Source: Moesziomyces globuligerus
Taxonomy: Eukaryota > Basidiomycota > Ustilaginomycetes > Ustilaginales > Ustilaginaceae
DNA length: 64,000 nt
Assembly: GCA_030849465.1 (NCBI GenBank)
Contig: JARVLF010000015.1
Location: forward strand, 1,860,001-1,924,000
Direction of reading: 5' to 3'
Notes under the pieces: model-generated
Database searches by the model: none
What the model was told of the DNA's origin: nothing
What the model saw: the letters and a program-made list of their open reading frames with translations, nothing else
Translations under genes and position numbers: made by a program
Shown here: one piece after another, positions 41,176 to 50,898 of the stretch
How positions within the stretch are numbered: the stretch's first letter is position 1
How the letters are laid out: each line of letters begins with the position of its first letter

Positions 41176-43056
41176 GGTTGCGAGATGCTTAGCGATGTCC
41201 TGAACTGACGGATCTCATGACAAGGTGCAGAGATGAGTCGGAAAGCCGAGGATTCGTAGCAAGACGTGTGCTGTGCGGCAGATAGGATGGACGAACGGAG
41301 GAAGGTGCAGGGGAGGTAGGATCGATGAGGAATGGAGAGATAGGGAGGGCCATGGGCAGGATCGACCGCTGGGAATCCTCGGCAGATCTCGCCAGGGGCT
41401 GGCTCCCACTGCTGACGAGTAGGGAGGGTGGAAAACCGGACCGGCATATTGAGCTTAGTTGACTTCCTTCTGTGACGGCCATCCTGGGCGGGCCTCGTCT
41501 CGATCCCGAGTCGTCATGGGCGAGAAGGGGCCGAGACGCCCACGGACCGCCATCTACGGAGCGAGCGGCAAGAGATCCAGATCCGATAACGGAAGCTGGG
41601 GGAAGTGGGGAAAAATGCGCTCAGGCTGTCTCCCACCTCAACTCCGCCCACATCATTGTGCGGAAGCGGCCGCCAAACGAAAAAGGGTGCACTGCCCATC
41701 GCATCGCAGTTACGGTCGAAGGCATGCTATGCCGTAACGCAACGTCACTGTCATCACGGGCCATAGCCGCGCCCAGCTTGGCAAGCTCGAGTCTGCTCAA
41801 GGCGAGACATGTCGTATAATAAAATGAGTTGCGGTCGAATGCATCTCTAAAAGCAGCAACGGAAGAACCGACCAGGGCTTGGATTGCGCGATCTCGGGCG
41901 ACGAGGTGACATCGTTGTCGAGCTTGGCCGGGGCGAATTTCCTGCAGCCGGCTGTGCCTGCAGTCGGGAGTGCAGAACGTGGGGGGGGGAGGGGGGCGGC
42001 GAGAGGGCGCGAGGCGTCCAGAAAGCTGCATTTCAACTCAAATCCGATGCAGCCGGCCAAGCACGGGATGCGGGGCGGAGCAGCCGACAAAATCGGTTCC
42101 GCCGCCCAAGCCGTCTCCCAGTGTGCTATCGCAACGAGGTGCGCCGCAAGCTGGCTGGCTGAAGTACCGATCCCAAAGAATCACAGGTCTAGCCAGGCAG
42201 CGCGGACGACCGGCAACCTCAAGTCTCGACTTTGATCATGGGCAGAGGCTATCCCCACGGCATCCGTTGCACGGCAGAGCATGACAGAGCCATGATACCG
42301 GCTCACCTCTAGATCACGAGCCGTGCAGCGAGCCGCTAGTGAGCGTTTGGATTGGCGAAGGCAAAGGGAAGAGCGCGAGGCGAGCCGTTGGAAGCGGACA
42401 GGGGTGTGCCGACAAGACGGGCTCAGGTCGTGTGCAAGCTGAGGCTGCATATTCGGACCTTGCGCTCCGTCGGTGCTTACTGGGCCCTGCAGACCTTGCA
42501 GCACGGCGAGCCACTTCCGACACCGCCACTTGATCGGGAAGCCCCCTCCGAACGTCCGTCCCCATCTCCAGACACGTCTACGGAAAGATCCAGAAGACTT
42601 GCAACCCATGAGCGTTCCGCAAGACACGAGGATGATGGATGGACTTTGCCATACCGTTTTCAACCGGTACAGTGACGCGCCCCAACTAACCTCGGTTAGA
42701 ACGCCAGTCTGGGCCATGACGGAAAAGTCGGCCAGATCCGCGCAACACACAGCACGCGGTCGAAGCTCCTGACATCATGGCCCAGTGCCCACGAAGTATG
42801 CACTTCCTCCTACTCAATCCACCAGAGATCTCCGTCTTCGCAAAGACCCTCGCTGGCACTCCTACTCCCACTCATGCGCAGCAGAAGCACATCCGAACAT
42901 CCGCGCGCTGCCGCCGGCTATCTCATCCTCCTCTAACTTAGCCGGCAATCTCTCGCACCTCGCCCACAGCCGTGTCAATCACAGAATCGGACTCGAGGCG
43001 ACTCTACGGCTGAACAGAAGCACGAACCACGTGAATCTGCATTGCTATCGGAAGCA
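41176..43056. other. 1.9 kb gap between the arrestin-like gene and RAD7
   Basis: It contains the arrestin promoter and leader and the RAD7 3' end. A short G run lies near 41983-41997. No open frame has protein-like character, and no RNA gene is seen. Confidence 0.5.
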
Positions 43057-44988
43057 TCAAGCAGCGTACTTTTCCTTGCCGACGATGCGGACTCGGTCGG
43101 ACTTGAGAAAGTCGCTGATGCGGTTGCATCCGAATACCGATACCTTCTTCAGCGTCGGCAGATTGCGGCAGATGAGGTCCAGGCTTTCGTCGTCCAGTGC
43201 ACGCACAAACGACAGATCCAGCAGCTCGAGCTTCGGCAGGTTCTTGGCGCTGGCGATCGTCTCCAGGCCCTGATCCGTGATGCCATCGACCGAGTTGAGC
43301 GAGAGCTCCACCAGCTCGGGACCCGAGTGCCACAGCAGCGGCTCCACCAGGCTGTCGTCGAGCTTGAGCATCCTGTCCAGATGCACGTGCGACAACCCGG
43401 CGACGCCCTCCCGCGCCCATTCGCCAAACATGTCGGCCATCGTTGCCGCCTCCAGCTTCTCGCAACCGATCAGACGCATCGTCTTGAGCTCGCGGCAGTG
43501 CGGCATGATGCCTTCCTTGACGACCCGATCCGTCAGATCGATGTTCTTTGACACGTCCAAGTACGTCAGGTTCTTGCCGACCGCCTTGAGCAGGGCGACC
43601 ACCTCGTCGTCCTCGAGCGACTTGGGCGGGATGCCGGGCGCCGAAACGCCAGGATCCGACACATCGAGGTACGTCAGCTGATCGCCGTAGGCCTCCAGAG
43701 GCTTGAGCATCGTCTTGTCCAGTGGTCCGATCTGCGCCAGCCCAAGCTCCCGCACGTTCGGACAGTGCTTGATCATCGACTCGACGCACGACAGATCGAA
43801 GCGCGGCGATTCGCGGATCTTGAAGCTCTCCAGACGCGGGCCTAACGCTTCGAAGAAGCGGTGCCAGCCCTCCTTGCGCACCAGGAACGGTCCGTACAGC
43901 TCGACGCTCTTGAGCTTGCTGAGCTTCTTGGACCACGCATCGATGGCATCGTTGTCGAGCATTCCGCACAGCTGGAGATTGATGTGCTCCAGATTCGGCG
44001 CAAACGTGGCGATGCTCTGCAGCGACTCGCTGTCGAGCTTGCTGCAGTCGTACAGCGAAAGCGTCGTGATACCCGGGGCGAGGAAGAGCTGTAAGGTCTT
44101 GGGGTTGAGACTGCGATTCTTGGAGATCGATTTGCTGATGGCCTCCATGTTGTGAAAGCCGACCTCGCCGAGCGCGTCGACGTCCTCGATGTGGCGACTG
44201 ATCACGTCGATGCAGTAGGTCTGCAGAGTCGGCAAGCTTTGACGCAGTCCGTCTTGCAGATTCTTGCGGCGTGTCTGCTTCTTCTTTGGCGCAGGCTTGG
44301 ACTTAGCGTCGCCGCCAGCGCCAGCGCCAGGCCCTTTGTACAAAGGACCGCATCGATGGCAAAGCGGGCCCTTCTCGGCCATCTTGGTGTACTGCGTGAT
44401 GGTGAACTTGTTCTTGCACATGCCGCAGTAGGCAATGCTTCCTGGCTTGCGATTGGCGTAGGAGAAGTTGGCGCGCGAGCTGCTGGCCTGTGGAAGGCCA
44501 AGCGAATCCTCCCAGTCAGCAGGTGCTGGACCCTTGGTTTTGGGAGCCTTTCGGTCGACGTCGTCGTCGTACTCCTCATCGTCGGCCTTCTTTGCCTTCT
44601 TCTTCCCCTTGCCCTTTGCAGTGCCAGCGCTACTGCTTGGCTCAAGAATAGGTTCTTCGTCCTGTGCACGTCGCTTGCCATTTGCTCGCGTCGAACGGGT
44701 AGAGCTGGTCGCAGCTGTGGTTGTCGCCGCTTCGGGGAGATCATCGTCGGTCTCGTCGTCCTCTTCGAAATTCATCGAGCTCCCGTTGCGCGCCAGACGG
44801 CGACGATTGGGTGCAGCAGTGGACTGGACATCGCTAGGCGTAGCTGAGCTTGGTGCAGGTGTCTGGGCCAGAGCCTGCTCTTGCTCCGCCTGCTCGCGAC
44901 GTCGAAAACGGTTGGCGTTGCGAGCTGTGATACCTCGTTCCCGAAGGAACTCGGTCAGCGCCGACGTGGGGCCGCGGACGTTGGACAT
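43057..44988 (-). CDS. RAD7: DNA repair protein RAD7 (LRR protein of nucleotide excision repair)
   Basis: Single-exon gene of 643 residues. The N terminus MSNVRGPTSALTEFLRERGI carries the Rad7 signature (V-GP-SALT-FLRE-GI). The linker to residue 180 is acidic and Lys-rich. A CxxC pair at C188/C191 (YCGMC) and another at C210/C213 (CHRC) form a likely zinc-binding knuckle. From about 270 on there are leucine-rich repeats of the F-box/AMN1 type (LTYLDVSKNIDL, MRLIGCEKLEAATM, LELLDLSFVRALDDE, LKKVSVFGCNRISD). With Rad16, Rad7 scans non-transcribed DNA for UV damage and acts in an Elongin-C/cullin ubiquitin ligase. Here the first ATG is used. Confidence 0.93.
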   Translation of the reverse strand: MSNVRGPTSALTEFLRERGITARNANRFRRREQAEQEQALAQTPAPSSATPSDVQSTAAPNRRRLARNGSSMNFEEDDETDDDLPEAATTTAATSSTRSTRANGKRRAQDEEPILEPSSSAGTAKGKGKKKAKKADDEEYDDDVDRKAPKTKGPAPADWEDSLGLPQASSSRANFSYANRKPGSIAYCGMCKNKFTITQYTKMAEKGPLCHRCGPLYKGPGAGAGGDAKSKPAPKKKQTRRKNLQDGLRQSLPTLQTYCIDVISRHIEDVDALGEVGFHNMEAISKSISKNRSLNPKTLQLFLAPGITTLSLYDCSKLDSESLQSIATFAPNLEHINLQLCGMLDNDAIDAWSKKLSKLKSVELYGPFLVRKEGWHRFFEALGPRLESFKIRESPRFDLSCVESMIKHCPNVRELGLAQIGPLDKTMLKPLEAYGDQLTYLDVSDPGVSAPGIPPKSLEDDEVVALLKAVGKNLTYLDVSKNIDLTDRVVKEGIMPHCRELKTMRLIGCEKLEAATMADMFGEWAREGVAGLSHVHLDRMLKLDDSLVEPLLWHSGPELVELSLNSVDGITDQGLETIASAKNLPKLELLDLSFVRALDDESLDLICRNLPTLKKVSVFGCNRISDFLKSDRVRIVGKEKYAA

Positions 44989-45402
44989 AGCTCCCAAGTG
45001 ACCTGCACTTAGGATAACTCCGGCTTGCTGGAGCTTGGGAGAAGGATGATGCGTGAGGATGGAGGGTTGGGTAGGAAGGTGGAATGGGTGGCAAAATCAA
45101 ATTGTGCGGCAAGTTGGGCTGAGTCGTGAATTTGCGAAGAATTCAAAGCTGAGCTGCGCCTCCACCTCGGCCAAAGCGTGCAGACGCCCTTGAGCTTTGA
45201 TGAGGGGCTTGACACATGCACGCCGCTGCCAACCCCGCGTGAGGGTGCAGCTTGCAGCGTGAGCGTGAGCACAATTTCACCTCTTCACAGTCAAGACGAC
45301 TTCGAGGTATCTTCTGAACACTACATACAAATAGCAGCGCAAGGTATCGTTTCAATCGGAGGCAAGGGTCGCAGTCACACTGCTGATGCAGCACCGCAGG
45401 AC
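44989..45402. other. Gap upstream of RAD7
   Basis: A 414-bp gap with RAD7 promoter and the 3' end of the SH3 protein gene. No gene seen. Confidence 0.5.
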
Positions 45403-47028
45403 TCATAGCGCGCGGGTGTAGTTGGAAGGGAAGATGCCCGTGCGGCCGGCCAAAGTGCCACGCCACCACATGTCGTCTTCCTTGCCAGTGACCTGGATGA
45501 TGTCTCCGGCCTTGAAGCCAAGATCGTCCGCCTCCTGTCCATCGAAATTGTACAGCGCCTCGACACGCGCTGGAAGGGACGAGCCTGAGCTGATGCCAGG
45601 GGCGCTGCTGGTCTGAGCGGGGGAGGCGTACTGCTGTTGCAAGCGCGCCTTCTCCTGCTCGGCGCTCTCGAACTGCGATGCAGCCGCACTGGAAGTGTCG
45701 GACGGGTGCGAGAACGGATTAGGGGCGGCATCACTCGACCTCGCGTGCGAAGAGTCGGTGGGAGCAGCGTCGTTGAAATCCTTGCCTCCGCGAGCGTTGA
45801 CCGGAGCGCTCGCAAAGTCATAGTCCGGAGGCAGGTCATCGTAGGGCTGTGCTGCGGGGCCTGGATTCGAAACAATCGCAGCCGATCCCGATGTCGCGGC
45901 GACATTCTGGGCTCCGGGTGCTGGCGGGACCCGGCGTGACGAAATGCTGCCGACTGGAGCGAGGGATGGCCCAGCAGCGGCGCCGTACTGCTGCTGCTGC
46001 TGCTGCTCATGTTCTGCGTAGGCGCTGGCATCCTTCATGTCCTGCTCGCTCAGTTCGAGATCTCCTGGCGTAGCGCCTTCTGGGATACGATCAGTGCCCA
46101 TGACTTCAGAGCGGCCTTCGGCCGCGTAGACGGTCTGCCAGAGCGGCATTACAGAAGCCGGTGCAGGGGCTTGCAGCTGACCCGAGAGGATGTTGCCGAC
46201 CGAGATGCCAGGCGAGTTGTAGAAGCGGCCGTTTTCGTCATCGCGCTTGAGGATGATGTTGCCATCGAGCTGAATACCAGCATAGAAGCCCTTGGACTTG
46301 ACATAGGACCAGCAGGGAGCGGCCTCTACGCCCGAGTCGAGCATGGCACCGTTGCCCACGGGTCCACACGCCACCGAGAGCTCGCCGCCGAGGCTGAATT
46401 TGGGATGTTTGAAGGCGTCCACGGCCTTCTGGTTGCGGAGAACGAGGACGACATCGTAGATGTCGAGTCCGATCAGCAGTCCATAACCGATCGTGTGGAC
46501 GAGAAGACCCGAGGGAGGAGACCAGGATCCATCGGGGAGCCTCGAGAGCACCACTCCGGAACCGGAAGCGCCCGAGAAGCCGAATCCTGTACGGAACACT
46601 GTGAAGATGGCAAGTCCGTGCGCTTTCTGCAGCACCTTGGGCGGGATCCTACGGATGACCCTTTGTGTCTTCCTGCTGTCGTACTTGTGCGGGTCCTTGA
46701 TCTTCTTGCCATTTGCGTCGTACGTCGGACCCGAGGGCGGGATGACAGCCGACTGGTCGCTGAGACCTGCGGCGTTGTTGGCGTCTACCTCGACGGAGGC
46801 ACCCTTGGTCGTGAAGGTGCGTAGGATTCGGGCTGCCTTGTTGCACTCGAGCCCAAGCTCGGTAGGCCAGAAGGACTCTGCGCCGAACTTGCCTGCGGTG
46901 CGGTTGGTCCAGTTGCCGACGGGAGCGAGGGCATTCCACGCGCCGGTCTCGACCTTCTTGTAGCTCTGCTTGAGCTTGTCCCACTTGGGATCGTCGGTCT
47001 TGAGCGCTTTTCGAAGATCGATCGGCAT
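45403..47028 (-). CDS. LSB3: Ysc84/Lsb3-type actin-patch protein (SYLF plus SH3)
   Basis: Single-exon gene of 541 residues. The SYLF (Ysc84) lipid- and actin-binding domain fills about 30-270: LGLECNKAARILRTFTTKG, IPPKVLQKAHGLAIFTVFR, GFGFSGASGSGVVLSRLPD and GPVGNGAMLDSGVEAAPCWS, with YSYVKSKG-like sequence after it. A disordered Pro/Ser/Gln linker with a short polyglutamine run follows. The C terminus is a full SH3 domain, about 487-541 (ALYNFDGQEADDLGFKAGD, DDMWWRGTLAGRTGIFPSNY), with the conserved ALYDF-like, WW and PSNY positions. Such proteins bind Las17/WASP-type partners and bundle actin at endocytic patches. The ATG at 47028 opens directly into a conserved polar start. Confidence 0.94.
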   Translation of the reverse strand: MPIDLRKALKTDDPKWDKLKQSYKKVETGAWNALAPVGNWTNRTAGKFGAESFWPTELGLECNKAARILRTFTTKGASVEVDANNAAGLSDQSAVIPPSGPTYDANGKKIKDPHKYDSRKTQRVIRRIPPKVLQKAHGLAIFTVFRTGFGFSGASGSGVVLSRLPDGSWSPPSGLLVHTIGYGLLIGLDIYDVVLVLRNQKAVDAFKHPKFSLGGELSVACGPVGNGAMLDSGVEAAPCWSYVKSKGFYAGIQLDGNIILKRDDENGRFYNSPGISVGNILSGQLQAPAPASVMPLWQTVYAAEGRSEVMGTDRIPEGATPGDLELSEQDMKDASAYAEHEQQQQQQYGAAAGPSLAPVGSISSRRVPPAPGAQNVAATSGSAAIVSNPGPAAQPYDDLPPDYDFASAPVNARGGKDFNDAAPTDSSHARSSDAAPNPFSHPSDTSSAAASQFESAEQEKARLQQQYASPAQTSSAPGISSGSSLPARVEALYNFDGQEADDLGFKAGDIIQVTGKEDDMWWRGTLAGRTGIFPSNYTRAL

Positions 47029-47440
47029 CGTTGACAAAGGGGTTTGGTGTGGTGGCAAGACGGCAAGGAGACGGGATCAAGTTGGTGGAAGCGGGCGGGC
47101 CGAGGTTTTGGGACGGATGCACAGCCTCCACCTGCACCATGCGCGAAGCGGTCCGGCGCACTTTTTCCCCCGCTTCTTTTTCTCAGATCAAACATGCCCC
47201 TGGCTTCTCCGCGGCGCTAGGTCGCACAGCAACTAGAGCGTATTCGGCTGTGCTGCTCCCACTTTGAAACGGAGCCTGCCCCCACTTCTCACAACGCCCT
47301 CAACGAGTGCACGGGAGAAGGCACACACGTGCGAAGAAGAGCAGATCCGCAAGCTGCATATCCTACGTATTGTCCTGTCATGATTGAGTGTATATATGGA
47401 TGCATGTGAACGATTCCGATGCGGGGCGAGGAAGGCGGAA
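47029..47440. other. Gap upstream of the Lsb3 gene
   Basis: A 412-bp gap with the Lsb3 promoter and the GH9 gene 3' end. No gene seen. Confidence 0.5.
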
Positions 47441-49237
47441 CTACAGACCCATCTTCTTCTGGCGGTAGAACCAGCGAATGCGGTCGCGCTGCCACCAGCT
47501 GAGGGCGCCTGCGGCCGCAAAGACGACGACGATGACCACGACAGCGATGGCGATCTGTGCGCCCTGGCTGAGGCCGCGGCTCTTGCGTGACGGGTAGGCT
47601 GCGTCGGTCGGGCGGCCGGACGCGACGTTCGCAGCGCCTTTCAGAGTTGCAAACGGGGGATCTTGGGTGACGTTCCTCGCGATGCGCGAGACAGCCGCTG
47701 CGACGAGGGGCGCGTTGTAGTCGAGCGCGATCTCTGTCTGGGGCCAGTCGTCGCGGATGTCAAAGAAGCGATCCTGCTTGTCCGGTCCGCCGACGACGGC
47801 TCCGTAGAGCACGTGCATCTCCTGAGGCGGGCTGTTGTTGATGTTGGTGATGTCGCTGCCTCCCGAAGCCATCGCCGAATGCGGGTTCTGAGGACTGTTG
47901 GGATGCTGACCAACGACGAAAGGCCCGTTGTAGTTGTTGTCGCCGAGGAGGTAGTCAACCTGCGAGTCGGCGAGCGAGCGATACGCTGCGGTCTTGGCCG
48001 ACGTCGTAGCGAAGCCCGAGTAGAGATCGGCAATGAAGGCGGCGTTGAGCGCGGGATTCAAGCTGTTGGTATCGCTGTCGCCAGCCCACCAGTAGAGACC
48101 GCCCTTGGTCTGGCTGACGGACTGCATCTTGCCGGAGGTGAGACGATCAAAGTACGACTCGGCATCGGCCTGGAAGCGACTCATCTGGAGGCCAAGGGAG
48201 GCATTGTGCTGCGCGAGCTGCGTGGCTAGGACGGGCAGAGCAGCCACTTTGCGGTCCCAGTTGAGCGCAGAATTGACGCTGGCGAATGCATTGGTGGTGT
48301 TGGGATAGAAGGTGAGGCCCTGATTGGCGTAGCTCGCATCGCCCTTGGCCAGCGCCATCCACAGCCCGGCCAAGGCGAGATCATCTTCGTAGTCGCTCGA
48401 TGGATAGCTCTGACCGGCAACGGGCATAGCGGTGGAATAGACCTGCTTGGGCGAGCTGTTGATGGCCAGATCCCACAGGCCATCGGCGTGGCGGAGGAGC
48501 GTCTCGGCGTAGGTGCGGTTGCGGATGCTGGGGACGCCTCCAAGCTGGTTGCCGCTTGCGCTGGTCGGCAGCGAGGCGCCACGCTCGCCGTACAGGTAGG
48601 CGGACGCAGCGAACGCGCCGGCACACGAAGCAAACGCATCCGTGCCCGGGTTCTGGCGCGTGACGCTGTAGGACGGACGAGGACCTGGGATGTCTTGATC
48701 GCCGCCCCAGTACTGATCGTCGGTGCTGGGATTGCCGACGAGCACCCAGAGCGTGTCTGCATCGGAATGGGCTTTGGCGAGCCAGTCGAGGCCCCAGCGC
48801 AGGGTCGAATCAAGATAGGCGTCCTGGGAGCTCCTGCCGTATGCGGAGCCGAAGCTCAGGGCGCTCCAGGCGAGCGAGGTGAGTGTCCAGCAGAAAGGAT
48901 AGGTGGCTTTGATGTAGTCGCCTGCGTCGTAGAAGCCGCCAGAGAGATCGGTGTTGTTGAGCGATCCGTCGTTCTCGCAGCTGCTGTTCCTCCACGAGAC
49001 GCGGTTGTCGGCTGGAAGCGCTCCGCTGCGCTGGGCGTCGTAGAACCAGAGCGCATTGCCGAGCAGATCGGCGTATTGCGGGTTGACACCGTTGGTGAGG
49101 TTGGACTGCTGCGAGATGCCGCCACGCGCCGCTGGCGGAGGCTGGTAGACCTGCTCCGGGGTGATCTGGGCTGAGACGCTCGACGCAAGTTGCACGAGCG
49201 ACAGCAGCGCGCCTGCTGATACGGCACTGGTGCGCAT
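47441..49237 (-). CDS. Glycoside hydrolase family 9 endoglucanase, membrane-anchored
   Basis: Single-exon gene of 598 residues. Residues 1-23 are a signal peptide (MRTSAVSAGALLSLVQLASS, cleavage near VSA-Q). The GH9 (alpha/alpha)6 catalytic domain follows with GGFYDAGDYIKATYP at 100-114, which holds the base D104/D107 pair, the histidine block GQHPNSPQNPHS, and the acid E502 in QTEIALDYNAPL. After the domain a short linker leads to one membrane helix at about 562-580 (GAQIAIAVVVIVVVFAAAG) and a basic cytosolic tail (RFYRQKK-like). The enzyme should therefore face the cell wall or outside while tethered to the plasma membrane. It would cut beta-1,4-glucan such as cellulose, or related glucans. 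No carbohydrate-binding module is seen. An upstream GTG in frame is not used. Confidence 0.93.
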   Translation of the reverse strand: MRTSAVSAGALLSLVQLASSVSAQITPEQVYQPPPAARGGISQQSNLTNGVNPQYADLLGNALWFYDAQRSGALPADNRVSWRNSSCENDGSLNNTDLSGGFYDAGDYIKATYPFCWTLTSLAWSALSFGSAYGRSSQDAYLDSTLRWGLDWLAKAHSDADTLWVLVGNPSTDDQYWGGDQDIPGPRPSYSVTRQNPGTDAFASCAGAFAASAYLYGERGASLPTSASGNQLGGVPSIRNRTYAETLLRHADGLWDLAINSSPKQVYSTAMPVAGQSYPSSDYEDDLALAGLWMALAKGDASYANQGLTFYPNTTNAFASVNSALNWDRKVAALPVLATQLAQHNASLGLQMSRFQADAESYFDRLTSGKMQSVSQTKGGLYWWAGDSDTNSLNPALNAAFIADLYSGFATTSAKTAAYRSLADSQVDYLLGDNNYNGPFVVGQHPNSPQNPHSAMASGGSDITNINNSPPQEMHVLYGAVVGGPDKQDRFFDIRDDWPQTEIALDYNAPLVAAAVSRIARNVTQDPPFATLKGAANVASGRPTDAAYPSRKSRGLSQGAQIAIAVVVIVVVFAAAGALSWWQRDRIRWFYRQKKMGL

Positions 49238-50183
49238 CGTGAAGGTCCGCGCACGTCGGTGGACGGTGGGCAGCGAGGTGGAGGGGGGATGGTGGTGCTG
49301 AGAGAAGCCGGCGACACTAGAGGGGCGGCGAGAGAACTTGTATGGGATCAGCACCTCTGCATTGTGTCAGGCACAGGCCGACAGGATCGGAGCGAAGGAG
49401 GAGAGGAAGGGCCGAGGGCAGAGAGACGGTTCTGCATGAGGGGCGGAGGAGTTTGAAAGGTGCAAAGCTATGCCGAGAACAACGCTCGGACTCGGCGCGG
49501 TCGACCGGCGAAACGGCAGGGGCTGGCAGCACACATCTCAGACAAGCACAAGCATAAGTACAAACACGAGCATACGTCGAGCGGCAGTGCTCTTCTCGCG
49601 CATGGCTTCGGTGACCCGAGCATGCCTGAAGAAAAGTGTTGGACTCGGCAGGGATGCAGAGCTCGTGGCACGATGGAAGCGAAGTGCCTCTGGCTCGAGT
49701 CTGTGTGAGTTGTGCGAGCCCCAGAGCTTTGGGATCGACAGGGCAGTGCAGAGACGGCGGCGGGCAAAAGCAGGCATTCGTTCGTTGCTTCGTTGCTTTG
49801 TCGCCGCATTCCCGCTGGCCGGCCTTAGGGCGTTCGCTGAGCATGAACCCTGCAGCCTTTGGTTGGCCAAAGGCTCACTTCGAAACACGCTCTAGACCCG
49901 CCTGGGCTCAGCTCAGCTGGGCCTGTTTTGGACACCTTCAGGTTTCGACGTGCGTCAAAGTGTGAGACCGCCAAACATCACAAAACTAGCTTCGATTTCT
50001 GGCGACGCTTTCTTCCCGTCAGGGTCGTCAGGGTTCGGTGTTGCTCTCGTTGTGCGAGGTAGAGCAGCCCGAGATCCGAGCATGGCCCCTGGGCTCAGCC
50101 ACTCTCGCTTGAGCTCCTCCTCCCCTGCTCCGCTACGTTCACATCCGGCATCGTCTGTTGAGGCAGAGCTCGCTCTTGCCGCC
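49238..50183. promoter_or_regulatory. Divergent upstream region of the GH9 and ARL2 genes
   Basis: A 946-bp gap between divergent start codons. No gene or repeat is seen. An ATG at 50082 is in frame with ARL2 and would add 34 residues not found in the family. Confidence 0.5.
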
Positions 50184-50801
50184 ATGGGCCTGCTCACCAT
50201 CATCCGCAAGACCAAGCTGCGCTCGCACGAGTTCCGCTTCCTCTTCCTCGGCCTCGACAACGCAGGCAAGACGACCATCCTCAAGAAGCTCCAGAACAAA
50301 CCCCAGGCCGAGATCGAGGCCATCTCGCCCACCCTCGGCTTCTCCATACAGACCTTCCAGCACGGCGCGTACCATCTCAACGTGTGGGACATCGGCGGTC
50401 AGAAGAGCCTCCGACCCTATTGGAAAAACTACTTTGAGAAGACCGACGCCATCATCTGGGTCGTCGACTCCTCCGACACCGCTCGCCTCGCCGACTGCAA
50501 GCTCGAGCTCGACAACCTGCTCAAGGAGGAACGACTGCATGGCGCAACCATCTTGATCTTTGCCAACAAGCAGGATCTCCCCGGTGCCCTTTCGGCCGAA
50601 CAGATCAAGAACCACCTCGAGCTCGACAGGGTCTCGTCGCACAGCTGGAGAATCCAGCCTTGCAGTGCCTATACGGGCGCCAACCTCGTAGATGGTCTCG
50701 ACTGGACGGTCGAGGACGTCGCAGATCGCATCTACTATCACGGCGATGGGAGGCCATCCTCCGACCCACTTGGCTCCACGGTCGGCGTGTCGCCAGCATA
50801 G
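50184..50801 (+). CDS. ARL2: ARL2-type small GTPase
   Basis: Single-exon gene of 205 residues. The start [16 protein letters not shown] is that of ARL2. The P-loop GLDNAGKT is at 23-30, switch I is [10 protein letters not shown], switch II is [13 protein letters not shown] with Q73, and the guanine motif NKQD appears in [11 protein letters not shown]. The SAK-like motif is CSAYTG. ARL2 (yeast Cin4, fission yeast Alp41) controls tubulin folding together with cofactors such as TBCD. The last 20 or so residues ([12 protein letters not shown]...) extend past the usual 184-residue length and are polar. It is convergent with PIG-U, with 97 bp between stops. Confidence 0.95.
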   Translation: MGLLTIIRKTKLRSHEFRFLFLGLDNAGKTTILKKLQNKPQAEIEAISPTLGFSIQTFQHGAYHLNVWDIGGQKSLRPYWKNYFEKTDAIIWVVDSSDTARLADCKLELDNLLKEERLHGATILIFANKQDLPGALSAEQIKNHLELDRVSSHSWRIQPCSAYTGANLVDGLDWTVEDVADRIYYHGDGRPSSDPLGSTVGVSPA

Positions 50802-50898
50802 CGCACGTCTCATCGCGAATGTGCACGCGTGTGATGCGCGCACTCTCCGAATGATTGCTTCCGACGTCATCTTCGCGCCATGGCTTGGACATTTCCAT

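Noticed and set aside
50082..50183. An upstream ATG adding 34 residues to ARL2
   Set aside because: ARL2 proteins begin MGLLT, exactly as at 50184.
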